Positions 21,265 through 29,731 of a DNA stretch of 59,821 nt are shown piece by piece. Both the position numbers and the translations under genes were made by a program. This stretch comes from an uncultured Bacteroidales bacterium (lineage in GTDB: Bacteria; Bacteroidota; Bacteroidia; Bacteroidales; Bacteroidaceae), in NCBI GenBank assembly GCA_902798705.1, contig CADBXS010000008.1, positions 1 to 59,821 of the forward strand, given 5' to 3'. Within the stretch, counting starts at the first letter, position 1; each line of letters starts with the position of its first letter. A model generated the notes under the pieces. That model searched no databases. It had not been told where the DNA came from and was given only the letters and a program-made list of their open reading frames with translations.

Positions 21265-22701
21265 TTATTTCAATGGCTTCAGATTCCACTTTGAGTTATC
21301 GCTTTGGAAGTCGAAAGCAGCCAAAGTAGGAGAACTATCTCCAATGGAAACAAGAGCAAGCTTCTCCTGAGTGCCAGGAACAGCCTTTGGCATGATACGG
21401 TAAGTGCCATCCGTCAGCATATCAATACGCCACAACTGATTGTCATCACCCGTAAATTCCGTCTCAGCCACCACTTCTCGTTCTGCAGTTGCTGTCAGTA
21501 CTCGGTTCGTTCCCTCTATCCTTATTTTATAATAAGGTTGTCCCATATAACCACCACGTCCAGCATTTTCAATCGTCCAACGCTGATGAGGACGCGACAT
21601 GAAATCGTTGCAACGCACACCGACACGGCCTGTTGGCCAACTACCTTCCACGTCAGATAATTTCTGCATTTCGATAGGTTTGATTTCCCTATTCTGGTCT
21701 CTGCGGAACCAACGTCTTGCAGTTTCCAAACGGGTGAAATCCACAGCCAATTCCAGCGAATATCCTCGACGTTCCGATTCTATTTCATAGCAGCCCTCCT
21801 TGAAAGCCTCGCCTGCAACAGGCCAGTCGTTCTTCCAAAGCAGCGGACGGATGCCTAATGTACTATAACCTCCCTGATCGAAATCAGCTTCGAAATGGCA
21901 CGACATCTTCTCAACGCCATCACCTTCAATGATACGGCCAAAATGTCCAGGTCCTACCACTCGGTCGTGAGCAGCTATCACCATCTTACCACCGCCCTGA
22001 AGCATGTCTCTACCCACATTGTCGATGTATGGACCTGTCACCTTTCGCGATCTACCAACAACGATGTTATAAGTGGAGTTTACTCCATCGCAACAAGTGC
22101 CATGTGTACCCAACAAGTAGTACCATCCATTTCGATAGATAAGGTCGGATGCCTCGCAGTCGATAGCAATGTCAATCGCTTCATTTCCCTTCACACGTTC
22201 TCCTGTACGAGGGTCGAGTTCCACAAGACGAATGTATCCGAAATAGGTACCATAGCTCAACCAAAGTCTGCCAGTGGTTGGGTCGAGAAGCATACCAGGG
22301 TCAATAGCATCGCAATCCTCATTTCCATCGGTCGATGCCACTTCCACAGCTTCCGTAAACTTAAAGTCAGGCGACTTAGGGTCGAGCGTCTTGTTCCACA
22401 TCGTGAGGATTCGGCCATTGTGTCCTCCTCCAAGTCCACCACCTGTAGCTCCGTATGCAATCAAGTAACGGTCACCGATTTTCAGAACATCGGGAGCTGC
22501 ACCTCCGCCAGGACGTTCTGCACCGCTATGCCAACTCCATCCATCGGAAGAAATCAATCCACCTCCACCTGTACCAAATGTGTAGTACTTTCCATCACAC
22601 TCCTGAATGGTGGATGGGTCATGAATAAAAGGTTCACCAATCTGCGCTTTCACCGTTGAAAACGAGATACTTAACGCAGCATATATAAAAATCCTTTTCA
22701 T
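21265..22701 (-). CDS. Secreted GH43 family glycosidase with C-terminal ricin-like domain
   Basis: This 478-residue protein has a signal peptide ending at VKAQ (~residue 19). The GH43 propeller follows, with the catalytic pattern HDPST (Asp~28), DAIDPGML in the middle and the acid in DCEASDLIYR. The last ~130 residues (from about RPHQRWTIENAG) carry repeated QxW-type segments (HQRWTI, NQLWRI, SKWNL), a ricin B-like sugar-binding fold. The overall pattern resembles secreted arabinan- or xylan-active enzymes. It lies 25 bases upstream of the esterase/GH43 gene and 17 downstream of 22719, so the three genes are co-transcribed. Confidence 0.88.
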   Translation of the reverse strand: MKRIFIYAALSISFSTVKAQIGEPFIHDPSTIQECDGKYYTFGTGGGGLISSDGWSWHSGAERPGGGAAPDVLKIGDRYLIAYGATGGGLGGGHNGRILTMWNKTLDPKSPDFKFTEAVEVASTDGNEDCDAIDPGMLLDPTTGRLWLSYGTYFGYIRLVELDPRTGERVKGNEAIDIAIDCEASDLIYRNGWYYLLGTHGTCCDGVNSTYNIVVGRSRKVTGPYIDNVGRDMLQGGGKMVIAAHDRVVGPGHFGRIIEGDGVEKMSCHFEADFDQGGYSTLGIRPLLWKNDWPVAGEAFKEGCYEIESERRGYSLELAVDFTRLETARRWFRRDQNREIKPIEMQKLSDVEGSWPTGRVGVRCNDFMSRPHQRWTIENAGRGGYMGQPYYKIRIEGTNRVLTATAEREVVAETEFTGDDNQLWRIDMLTDGTYRIMPKAVPGTQEKLALVSIGDSSPTLAAFDFQSDNSKWNLKPLK

Positions 22702-22718
22702 TATGTTATCCTCCTATT

Positions 22719-23492
22719 TTATTTAATTTTAAGTTGATTCAAAGGTTTTCCATTCGCATCCAAGAAGCGTACGCAGAAATCGCTCATACCAGGTCCATTA
22801 ACCACAGAACCCCTCAGCACATTGATGCCCTTCTTCAACGTCAGTCGTTTGCTGACACAATCATCTACCACCATTCTACGGTCGCCCGACATGAGGAGCA
22901 CTTCTTCACCATTGAGCCACCAAATAGAAGCAGAGTTAGAACCAACAGCCAAACGAACATCTTCCATGTCAGTGTCACATTCAATAAGGGTTACAGCCCA
23001 ATACAACACACCATAGAGACGATTGCCGTATGCCTCACCGAAGCGGAACAACTTCACATTGTAGTTCTCGCTTTCGAGCTCATGCCATTTCAGAGTTTCT
23101 TTTTTTGTCACTTCCTTTGGTTCGAGCGGTTTTCCGTTCGCATCCGTTGGTGCAGGACCACGAAACGACCGTGAAGGCAATTCCATTTCAGTATGTACTG
23201 CCTTCACCTTCTGTCCGTCACGAGGAATGGCAGTCATCTGCCCCTTAAAATACTGTTTTGAGAAAACCTCACGCAGGTAGGTGTCCGTAAATCCCGCATT
23301 ACTTCTGATAGGCTTATCCAGTGGCTCCAAAAGACGCCAACGACGAATAAAACCATCTTGGTCGGTGTTCGACACATTCGTTTTCACTGGGTGGAAATAC
23401 TTTCCAATGTCTTGAGCATTGGCTGATGCATTCACCACAATCAGTAGAAACAGCACAGCCCATCTCAGCATTTTTGCTTCTTTCATATTCAT
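22719..23492 (-). CDS. Secreted hypothetical protein of hemicellulose operon
   Basis: This 257-residue protein has a signal peptide (cleavage after NASANA). It then has two regions: RRWRLLEPLDKPIRSNAGFT, often seen in Bacteroidetes secreted proteins next to xylan esterases, and a C-terminal beta-rich segment with ASIWWLNGEEVLLM and LKKGINVLRGSVVNG, typical of a beta-sandwich domain that accompanies carbohydrate enzymes. No catalytic motif is evident. As the first gene of the operon with two GH43 proteins, it probably takes part in hemicellulose binding or processing, which is an inference from context. Confidence 0.75.
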   Translation of the reverse strand: MNMKEAKMLRWAVLFLLIVVNASANAQDIGKYFHPVKTNVSNTDQDGFIRRWRLLEPLDKPIRSNAGFTDTYLREVFSKQYFKGQMTAIPRDGQKVKAVHTEMELPSRSFRGPAPTDANGKPLEPKEVTKKETLKWHELESENYNVKLFRFGEAYGNRLYGVLYWAVTLIECDTDMEDVRLAVGSNSASIWWLNGEEVLLMSGDRRMVVDDCVSKRLTLKKGINVLRGSVVNGPGMSDFCVRFLDANGKPLNQLKIK

Positions 23493-23551
23493 TGATTTTA
23501 AATGTATTTTTTCAAAAGGGTAGAATTTTCAATGTTTAGAATTAGATGTGG

Positions 23552-23559
23552 CAAAAGTA
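23552..23559 (-). promoter_or_regulatory. Putative -7 box for the hemicellulose operon
   Basis: The minus strand reads TACTTTTG, an exact TAnnTTTG match, about 60 bases before the start codon at 23492. Confidence 0.5.
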
Positions 23560-23687
23560 CAAAAAATAAATCATTCCAACATACAAGAAATTAATTTATT
23601 TTCAAATTCCTTCACCTTATCATCTATAATATGATAACTTAGTTCTAAAAAGGTTTAATCCAAATGACATAATTTTTCAAATAAATC

Positions 23688-23723
23688 AAAAAAGGAAGCC
23701 CACTCTCATGAACTTCCTTTTTT
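23688..23723 (-). terminator. Terminator downstream of carB
   Basis: An 11-base-pair stem (23688-23698 with 23713-23723) made of AAAAAAGGAAG and its complement, loop of 14. On the minus strand the stem ends in a T-run. It lies 56 bases after the carB stop. Confidence 0.65.
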
Positions 23724-23737
23724 TCAAGTTTCATTCT

Positions 23738-23777
23738 ACTCCCCTCGCCCTTTGGAGAGGGGTTGGGGGTGAGGCTT
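23738..23777. repeat. CCCCTC...GAGGGG intergenic element
   Basis: A C/G-rich hairpin (CCCCTC at 23741-23746 with GAGGGG at 23757-23762, then TTGGGGGTGAGG) starts one base after the carB gene. Its base composition is unlike the AT-rich surroundings. This type of element recurs in Bacteroidetes intergenic regions; a related fragment (CTCCCCAAGAGGGGGAG) is at 48311-48327. Confidence 0.5.
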
Positions 23778-23778
23778 T

Positions 23779-26700
23779 TTAATTCTTGTACTCTTGCCAA
23801 GACTTAGCATGAATGTCTTCTTGTTTCATGGCAGTAAATGCCTCGATGAACACCTTTGCAAGACGTACATTCGTCATTAGTGGAATGTTGTGGTCGATGG
23901 CACTGCGACGAATGCGATAGCCGTTTGTCAGCTCGCGTTTCGTATTGTTCTTAGGCACATTGATGATGAGGTCAAAGGCATGGTCGTGAATCATGTCGAG
24001 CACATTGTTCTTAGCATTCTCTTCGTCTGGCCAAGCAACTTCCGTAGCAGGGATATTGTTGTCGTTGAAGAACTTAGCAGTTCCAGCCGTTGCGAAGATG
24101 TTATATCCATTCTTCACAAGTTGCTGAGCTGGTTCGAGCAAAGCAACCTTGCCTTTAGCGCCACCCGAGGAAATCAAAATATTCTTCTTAGGGATGGAAT
24201 AGCCCGTTGCAATCAAAGCGTTGAGAAGTGCCTCGTTGAGGTCGTCGCCCAAGCAGCCTACCTCACCGGTTGAACTCATATCCACACCCAGCACAGGGTC
24301 TGCATTCTGCAAACGAGCGAATGAGAACTGCGAAGCCTTCACTCCGATGCGGTCTATATCGAATTCCGAACTATCAGCACGAGTGTAAGGTGCATCAAGC
24401 ATAATCTTCGTAGCTGTCTCGATGAAGTTTCGCTTCAAAATCTTGCTCACAAATGGGAAAGAGCGAGAAGCACGCAGGTTGCATTCAATCACCTTCACCT
24501 CGCGATTCTTAGCCAAGTACTGAATGTTGAATGGTCCCGAGATATTCAGTTCCTTTGCAATCTTGCGAGAAATCTTCTTAATCTGACGTACCGTAGAGAA
24601 GTAAATGTTCTGAGCAGGGAAAATCATCGTTGCATCACCCGAGTGAACACCTGCATACTCCACATGCTCGGAGATAGCATATTCCACAATCTCGCCCTTG
24701 TCGGCAACAGCATCAAACTCAATTTCCTTTGTGTCCTGCATGAACTGGGAAACCACCACTGGATAGTCCTTGCTCACCTCCGTTGCCATCTGCAAGAAGC
24801 GTTCCAGCTCTTCAAAGCTGTAGCACACGTTCATAGCAGCACCCGAAAGCACATAAGATGGGCGAACCAAAACAGGGAAGCCGACCTCGCCCACAAACTC
24901 CTTGATGTCCTCGAACGAAGTCAGTGCACGCCATGCAGGTTGGTCAACACCCAACTTATCGAGCATGGCAGAGAATTTGTCGCGGTTCTCAGCACGGTCG
25001 ATATCTACAGGGGATGTACCCAGCACAGGAATGCCCTGGCGATAGAGCTTGTAGAGACGGTCACACATGTCGTAGTCTGTACTTACTGTCTCAGGGTTGT
25101 AGTTAATCATGATAGACTTGTACCCCAACTTGCGAGCCGTGTTGATTGCATTCACTGAGCACCAGTCGAACTCAACCGACGAACCAATGCGGTAAGCACC
25201 CGAACCTAATACAACGACCGACTTGTCATTCTTATAATAATCTATGTCGTGCGAAGCATTCTTCGCGGCCTTCTTCACGCTGTCCTTCCACTCTTCGGTT
25301 GTCATCTTGTTGGCACGAGTTGGCTCCACAAGTGGCAGATAAGTGAAATAGAGGTAGTTGGTGAGTTCAGGATGTTCACTGGCAACAGTATCGATGCGCT
25401 TCACTGATGGCAAAATGCCATGTTCCTTGCGGTAGCGACGAACTGCTAAGTTCTCTTTTTCCATGTTAGCATGCTCTGGTTTCAGCACAAAACGTGCAAT
25501 CTGGAAGTCAGAGAAACCTGCAGCTTTCACTTCACGGAGGAAATCATCGGAGAGTTCCTCGAGGCTGTTGAACGACTGAAGTTGATGCTTCAGGTCAACG
25601 ATATGTTTCAGACGTTCGATGAACCAAACGTCAATCTTCGTCAGTTCCTCAATGCGTTCGCACGAATAGCCCTCTTCCAATGCCTGAGCAATGGCAAAGA
25701 TACGGAGGTCGGTAGGGTTAGAAAGTTCCTCATCGAGGTTTTCAAACCTCACATGGTCATTGCCCACGAATCCGTGCATGCCCTGACCTATCATGCGGAG
25801 ACCTTTTTGTATCATTTCCTCAAACGAGCGTCCAATCGACATGATTTCGCCTACCGACTTCATGGAAGAACCAATCAAGCGGCTCACTCCCGAGAATTTT
25901 GTCAAGTCCCAACGAGGAATCTTACAAATCATGTAGTCAAGCGAAGGTGCCACGTATGCGGAGTTGGTCGTTCCCATCTCACCGATTTGGTCAAGCGTGT
26001 AACCCAATGCAATCTTGGCAGCAACGAAAGCAAGAGGATAACCAGTAGCCTTTGATGCCAAAGCTGATGAGCGAGAGAGACGAGCATTGATTTCGATGAT
26101 ACGGTAGTCGTTGGTTACAGCATTGAAGGCAAACTGAATGTTACATTCTCCCACGATGTTGAGATGCTTCACACACTTAATCGAAATTTCTTGCAACTGC
26201 TTCACTTGCTCTGCAGTTAGAGAACAAGTAGGAGCCACCACGATAGATTCACCTGTATGGATGCCCAGTGGGTCGAAGTTCTCCATAGATGCCACCGTGA
26301 AGCAACGGTCGTTAGCATCACGAATCACCTCAAATTCTATTTCCTTCCAACCCTTCAAAGACTCTTCCACAAGAATCTGAGGAGCAAAAGTGAAAGCACT
26401 CTCAGCGATTTCCTTGAATTTCTCCTCGTCGGGACAGATACCCGAACCGAGTCCTCCAAGTGCGTAAGCCGAACGAATCATGATAGGGAAACCAATGCGG
26501 TGTGCTGCTGCCAGCGCATCCTCCATCGATTCCACAGCCTGAGAGATTGGAGTCTTCAGCTCTGCCTCATCGAGTCGCTTCACAAAGCGGTCTCGGTCTT
26601 CTGTGTCCATGATAGCTTCCACAGATGTACCCAAGACTTCTACACCATATTCAGCAAGTGTGCCATTCTGATACAGTTCCGTTCCACAATTCAAAGCGGT

Positions 26701-26973
26701 CTGTCCACCGAAAGCCAGGAGGATTCCATTAGGACGCTCCTTCTTGATGATTTCAGTGACGAAATAAGGAGTGACGGGTTGGAAATAGACTTTGTCAGCG
26801 ATACCTTCCGAAGTTTGAATAGTGGCAATGTTAGGATTGACAAGCACTGAGCTCACACCTTCCTCTCGCAAAGCCTTCAACGCCTGCGAGCCAGAATAGT
26901 CAAATTCACCTGCTTGTCCGATTTTCAATGCGCCCGAACCCAAAACGAGCACCTTACTGAGTTTCTTTTTCAT
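23779..26973 (-). CDS. carB: Carbamoyl-phosphate synthase large subunit
   Basis: This 1,064-residue protein starts at ATG 26973 (MKKKLSKVLVLGSGALKIGQ). The reading frame is open for 59 codons further upstream, but that part contains the promoter and has no family match. It has two tandem ATP-grasp halves (first LGSGALKIGQAGEFDYSG, second VLGSGAYRIGSSVEFDWCS) and a C-terminal MGS-like regulatory domain (GYNIFATAGTAKFF). It makes carbamoyl phosphate from bicarbonate, ammonia and two ATP for pyrimidine and arginine synthesis. The glutaminase subunit gene carA is not in this window. Confidence 0.96.
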   Translation of the reverse strand: MKKKLSKVLVLGSGALKIGQAGEFDYSGSQALKALREEGVSSVLVNPNIATIQTSEGIADKVYFQPVTPYFVTEIIKKERPNGILLAFGGQTALNCGTELYQNGTLAEYGVEVLGTSVEAIMDTEDRDRFVKRLDEAELKTPISQAVESMEDALAAAHRIGFPIMIRSAYALGGLGSGICPDEEKFKEIAESAFTFAPQILVEESLKGWKEIEFEVIRDANDRCFTVASMENFDPLGIHTGESIVVAPTCSLTAEQVKQLQEISIKCVKHLNIVGECNIQFAFNAVTNDYRIIEINARLSRSSALASKATGYPLAFVAAKIALGYTLDQIGEMGTTNSAYVAPSLDYMICKIPRWDLTKFSGVSRLIGSSMKSVGEIMSIGRSFEEMIQKGLRMIGQGMHGFVGNDHVRFENLDEELSNPTDLRIFAIAQALEEGYSCERIEELTKIDVWFIERLKHIVDLKHQLQSFNSLEELSDDFLREVKAAGFSDFQIARFVLKPEHANMEKENLAVRRYRKEHGILPSVKRIDTVASEHPELTNYLYFTYLPLVEPTRANKMTTEEWKDSVKKAAKNASHDIDYYKNDKSVVVLGSGAYRIGSSVEFDWCSVNAINTARKLGYKSIMINYNPETVSTDYDMCDRLYKLYRQGIPVLGTSPVDIDRAENRDKFSAMLDKLGVDQPAWRALTSFEDIKEFVGEVGFPVLVRPSYVLSGAAMNVCYSFEELERFLQMATEVSKDYPVVVSQFMQDTKEIEFDAVADKGEIVEYAISEHVEYAGVHSGDATMIFPAQNIYFSTVRQIKKISRKIAKELNISGPFNIQYLAKNREVKVIECNLRASRSFPFVSKILKRNFIETATKIMLDAPYTRADSSEFDIDRIGVKASQFSFARLQNADPVLGVDMSSTGEVGCLGDDLNEALLNALIATGYSIPKKNILISSGGAKGKVALLEPAQQLVKNGYNIFATAGTAKFFNDNNIPATEVAWPDEENAKNNVLDMIHDHAFDLIINVPKNNTKRELTNGYRIRRSAIDHNIPLMTNVRLAKVFIEAFTAMKQEDIHAKSWQEYKN

Positions 26974-27056
26974 AAATAAAAGTATTGTGTTTGAGATGTA
27001 CTTTCTACGAAGAAATATTCTTTTTACCAAAAGACTACATTTTCTATTCCAATCTG

Positions 27057-27088
27057 CAAAGTTAGGCCAAAATTCCGAATTACGCAAA
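27057..27088 (-). promoter_or_regulatory. carB promoter
   Basis: On the minus strand TTTG (27085-27088) is followed 20 bases later by TAACTTTG (27057-27064), an exact match to the Bacteroidetes TTTG-N19/20-TAnnTTTG promoter. It lies about 84 bases before the chosen ATG, which supports that start over the longer frame. Confidence 0.7.
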
Positions 27089-27236
27089 CACTTTGCCATT
27101 TTTTGAGCCATTTTTCTATCAAATTGAATACCAATCGAATTTTTATGCAAAAATCACCGCTGTTATGTAAAAAATAAGGATTATGCAACACGGAAAAGCG
27201 CTCGTAGAAAAAATCTATAGGGGCACAAGAAGCCTT

Positions 27237-27312
27237 ATGATGGTAAGGAGTAAGTTTAACGTCGGTATAGAATAAGTTTAACGACGGTATGGAGTGATTT
27301 CAATGATGGTAT
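27237..27312. repeat. 22-base tandem repeat, about 3.5 copies
   Basis: Units begin at 27251, 27273 and 27295: TAAGTTTAACGTCGGTAT, TAAGTTTAACGACGGTAT and the diverged TGATTTCAATGATGGTAT, each followed by 4 linker bases (AGAA, GGAG, CCCT). A partial copy (ATGATGGTAAGGAG) precedes them. The period is exactly 22. It lies upstream of carB, on the far side of the promoter. Confidence 0.85.
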
Positions 27313-27345
27313 CCCTTATTCCCATTTTGGGTTGACTCAATCAGG

Positions 27346-27617
27346 AAATACAAAGTTACAATGTTACACGTTACATTTTGATTGAATGGGGTATGTGTCG
27401 AGGGTGGGAAAAAATGAGGGATTAATTTTTAATTATATATAATATATATTATATATAATTAAATTTTATAATAATAGATTAAATTAAAACTATTTTAACA
27501 ATTACTTCTCCTACTACCTTCTTTCTCTTCCACCCCACCTACACATCTTTCATTGTTTCTTTCCAACCAAACAAAATCATCAAAATACCCGTAATACTAA
27601 TTTGTAACTTTGTATTT
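27346..27617. repeat. 272-base AT-rich element bounded by 16-base inverted repeats
   Basis: AAATACAAAGTTACAA (27346-27361) and its perfect reverse complement TTGTAACTTTGTATTT (27602-27617) flank a gene-free stretch that contains the A/T palindrome at 27428-27463. The layout is like a small non-coding mobile or structural element, but no target-site duplication was found. Together with the tandem repeat, the carB promoter and the lut terminator it accounts for the 765-base gap 26974-27738. Confidence 0.5.
27428..27463. repeat. Perfect 36-base A/T palindrome
   Basis: The 36 bases centred between 27445 and 27446 read the same on both strands and consist only of A and T (core TATATAATATATATTATATA). 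It could extrude a cruciform. It is too A/T-rich to act as a strong terminator. Confidence 0.9.
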
Positions 27618-27660
27618 TTGTAACGTTGTAGAATTGTAGTATTTTCAATCCCGCACCTCA

Positions 27661-27689
27661 AAAGGAGGCCGTTTCAATCGGCCCCCTTT
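27661..27689 (-). terminator. Putative terminator of the lut operon
   Basis: AAAGGAGGCCG (27661-27671) pairs with CGGCCCCCTTT (27679-27689) with one mismatch, loop of 7. It lies 50 bases after the lutC stop on the minus strand. The T-run is short (TTTT). Confidence 0.5.
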
Positions 27690-27738
27690 AGAAAGGAAAG
27701 GGGATGGATTCAACCCACCCCTTGGTAAATGAACTATG

Positions 27739-28320
27739 TTATGGTAACAGGAGAACAGTGACGCTACGAGCAGCCTGGGCACCCATCACGAGAACCTGAG
27801 CAATGTCTGCAGTTTTACTTGGACCACTGATAAAGGTGCCATACCCTAAGTTATTGAATTTTATTCGCTTATAGGCTTCGTGCATATTGTTCACAATTTC
27901 CGACTTAGGGAGAAGAATGACAAGGTTTTCAGAGATGAAACAAACGGCTTTCTCTTTCATCGTCTGAGGTATCCAAATGCATGCATTTTCAGCAACACCG
28001 AACATTCCACGGATGATTCCAACATCGGTCCCATTGAGAGCTTGAGCGTTCTCAACGGTATCAGGATTGCGGGTGGCAATTGTAATTTCAGGGAGGTTGG
28101 AAGCGATTACCTTGGCATCAGGATAAAGTCTTTTGATAACATGGTTGAGGTCGTCGGTGGGTTTCAGCTCGACGACTTTTCCACCTACAGTCTTGCTCAT
28201 GAAAACAAACTGAGCAAGAGGGTCGGGATAAGTGATAGCATCGACCTTTATTTCGGGCATTGGGAATCGCTTGTTGATGTTTCTTTTATATTTGGATAAG
28301 ATATCTGATTTGGTTGCCAT
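27739..28320 (-). CDS. lutC: Lactate utilization protein C (LUD domain)
   Basis: This 193-residue LUD-domain protein (GIIRGMFGVAENACIWI, FISGPSKTADIAQVLVMGAQ) is the third part of the LutABC L-lactate oxidation complex. Its end motif 'GPSKTADI' with a following Gly/Ala-rich turn is characteristic of the family. It lies 13 bases after lutB, in the order lutA-lutB-lutC. It probably acts in the cytoplasm as part of an iron-sulfur enzyme that turns lactate to pyruvate; the exact catalytic role of each subunit is not firmly established. Confidence 0.9.
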   Translation of the reverse strand: MATKSDILSKYKRNINKRFPMPEIKVDAITYPDPLAQFVFMSKTVGGKVVELKPTDDLNHVIKRLYPDAKVIASNLPEITIATRNPDTVENAQALNGTDVGIIRGMFGVAENACIWIPQTMKEKAVCFISENLVILLPKSEIVNNMHEAYKRIKFNNLGYGTFISGPSKTADIAQVLVMGAQAARSVTVLLLP

Positions 28321-28321
28321 A

Positions 28322-28356
28322 ATTATTCTCTTTTCACTTTTCTCTTTTCACTTTTG
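28322..28356. repeat. GTGAAAA-type simple repeat overlapping the lutB 3' end
   Basis: On the minus strand the repeat reads GTGAAAAGAGAAAAGTGAAA with flanking AAAAGA. It supplies the last codons and the TGA stop of lutB. The same unit recurs at 44429-44498 and 50219-50276. Confidence 0.65.
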
Positions 28357-29731
28357 CCTTCCTCACCTTACCTTTCTTCCAAAGGGTATGGAAGGATTCT
28401 TTAGGGAACTGCATCATTTCGTGACCTTCGCCCCACGGGTTGAGAGAGCAATACATAAGGGTGCGAGGGAGACGATTGGCAAGAGGGGATGCCCAAAGGG
28501 CAGAATTGTAGATGCCTATGTGGTTGAACACAAACGACATGCCTGAAGACATGAGTTTCTTCTGCGGGTTGGCTGTACCGAAGGAAGTGAGTTGCTGTCG
28601 CCATTTGTAGATTTGGTCGCCCAAATCAATCTTCACAGGGCAAACGGACTGGCAAGAAAGACAGAGGGTGCAAGCAGAAACGTTACCGCTGTGCTCTTTC
28701 GGATTGCGGAGCATTCCGAGATTGATGCCGATAGGTCCAGGAATGAAATAGCTATAGGAATAACCTCCACTGCGACGATAGACAGGACAAGTGTTCATGC
28801 AACTACCACAACGGATGCACTTGAGTGATTCCCAATGCTCGGGATTCCCCATCCATTCGCTACGTCCATTATCTACGAGGATGATGTGCATGGGAGATGC
28901 GGTAGGGCGAGCCTTACGAAAATGGCTGGTATAGGTTGTGGTAGGTTGTCCTGTACCTGCACGGCAAAGCATACGTTGGAAGACTGCAAGGCAATCGTAG
29001 TTAGGAATCACCTTTTCGAGTCCGATGGCAGCGATGTGAAGTTTCGGGCAGGAAGTGCTCATATCAGCATTTCCTTCGTTGGTACAGACAACGATGTCAC
29101 CCGTTTCGGCAATACCGAAATTGCCTCCCGTCATACCAGCATCGGCTGTGAGAAACTCATTACGCAGCGAGAGACGTGCCATATATGTAAGGTACGTAGG
29201 GTCGTGATTACCTTTCTCTGTACCGAGTTTTTCTTCGAAGAGCTCACCCACGTCATCATGATTGAGGTGAATGGCAGGCATGACGATGTGACTTGGCTTT
29301 TGTCCCTTGAGCTGAATGATGCGCTCGCCAAGGTCGGTTTCTACCACTTCGATGCCATGCGCCTCCAGATAAGGGTTCATTTCGCACTCCTCGGTAAGCA
29401 TCGACTTGCTCTTCACCATCTTCTTCACATGGTGCTCACGAAGGATGGAGAGGACTATTTCGTTGAATTCTGCTGCATCTTTCGCCCAATGGACGATGCA
29501 TCCGTTCTTCTCAGCATTGGTGGAGAACTGGTCGAGGTACTCGTCGAGGTGAGTCAGCGTGTGTCGCTTGATAGCTGAAGCCGTCTCACGCAACTGCTCC
29601 CATTCGCTCAGACCGTAAGCCATGTTGTCGCGCTTGGTACGAACCGACCAGAACGTCTGGTCATGCCATTGGGCATATTTCTGGTTCTTGAGAAATTCCT
29701 TTGCCGCTTTGCTGTGTGCTGTATTACTCAT
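28334..29731 (-). CDS. lutB: Lactate utilization protein B, iron-sulfur
   Basis: This 465-residue protein has an N-terminal LUD domain and two 4Fe-4S motifs: Cys305/308/311/315 (CIRCGSCMNTCP) and Cys354/357/360/364 (CTLCLSCQSVCP). A C-terminal helical extension follows. It is the electron-transfer subunit of the LutABC lactate oxidation complex. Its start overlaps the lutA stop by four bases. Its last residues (KVKREK) and TGA stop are encoded by the GTGAAAA-type repeat at 28322-28356, suggesting that the C-terminus was altered by repeat spread. Confidence 0.93.
   Translation of the reverse strand: MSNTAHSKAAKEFLKNQKYAQWHDQTFWSVRTKRDNMAYGLSEWEQLRETASAIKRHTLTHLDEYLDQFSTNAEKNGCIVHWAKDAAEFNEIVLSILREHHVKKMVKSKSMLTEECEMNPYLEAHGIEVVETDLGERIIQLKGQKPSHIVMPAIHLNHDDVGELFEEKLGTEKGNHDPTYLTYMARLSLRNEFLTADAGMTGGNFGIAETGDIVVCTNEGNADMSTSCPKLHIAAIGLEKVIPNYDCLAVFQRMLCRAGTGQPTTTYTSHFRKARPTASPMHIILVDNGRSEWMGNPEHWESLKCIRCGSCMNTCPVYRRSGGYSYSYFIPGPIGINLGMLRNPKEHSGNVSACTLCLSCQSVCPVKIDLGDQIYKWRQQLTSFGTANPQKKLMSSGMSFVFNHIGIYNSALWASPLANRLPRTLMYCSLNPWGEGHEMMQFPKESFHTLWKKGKVRKAKVKREK

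Noticed and set aside
24643..25158. Antisense open frame in carB (171 codons)
   Set aside because: Shadow of the carB frame; no start signal or family match.
26974..27150. N-terminal extension of carB
   Set aside because: The open frame upstream of ATG 26973 overlaps an exact promoter match and has no similarity to carbamoyl-phosphate synthases.
27251..27312. Possible CRISPR array or iteron origin
   Set aside because: Units abut with 4-base linkers, too short for spacers; no replication initiator gene or DnaA-box cluster nearby.
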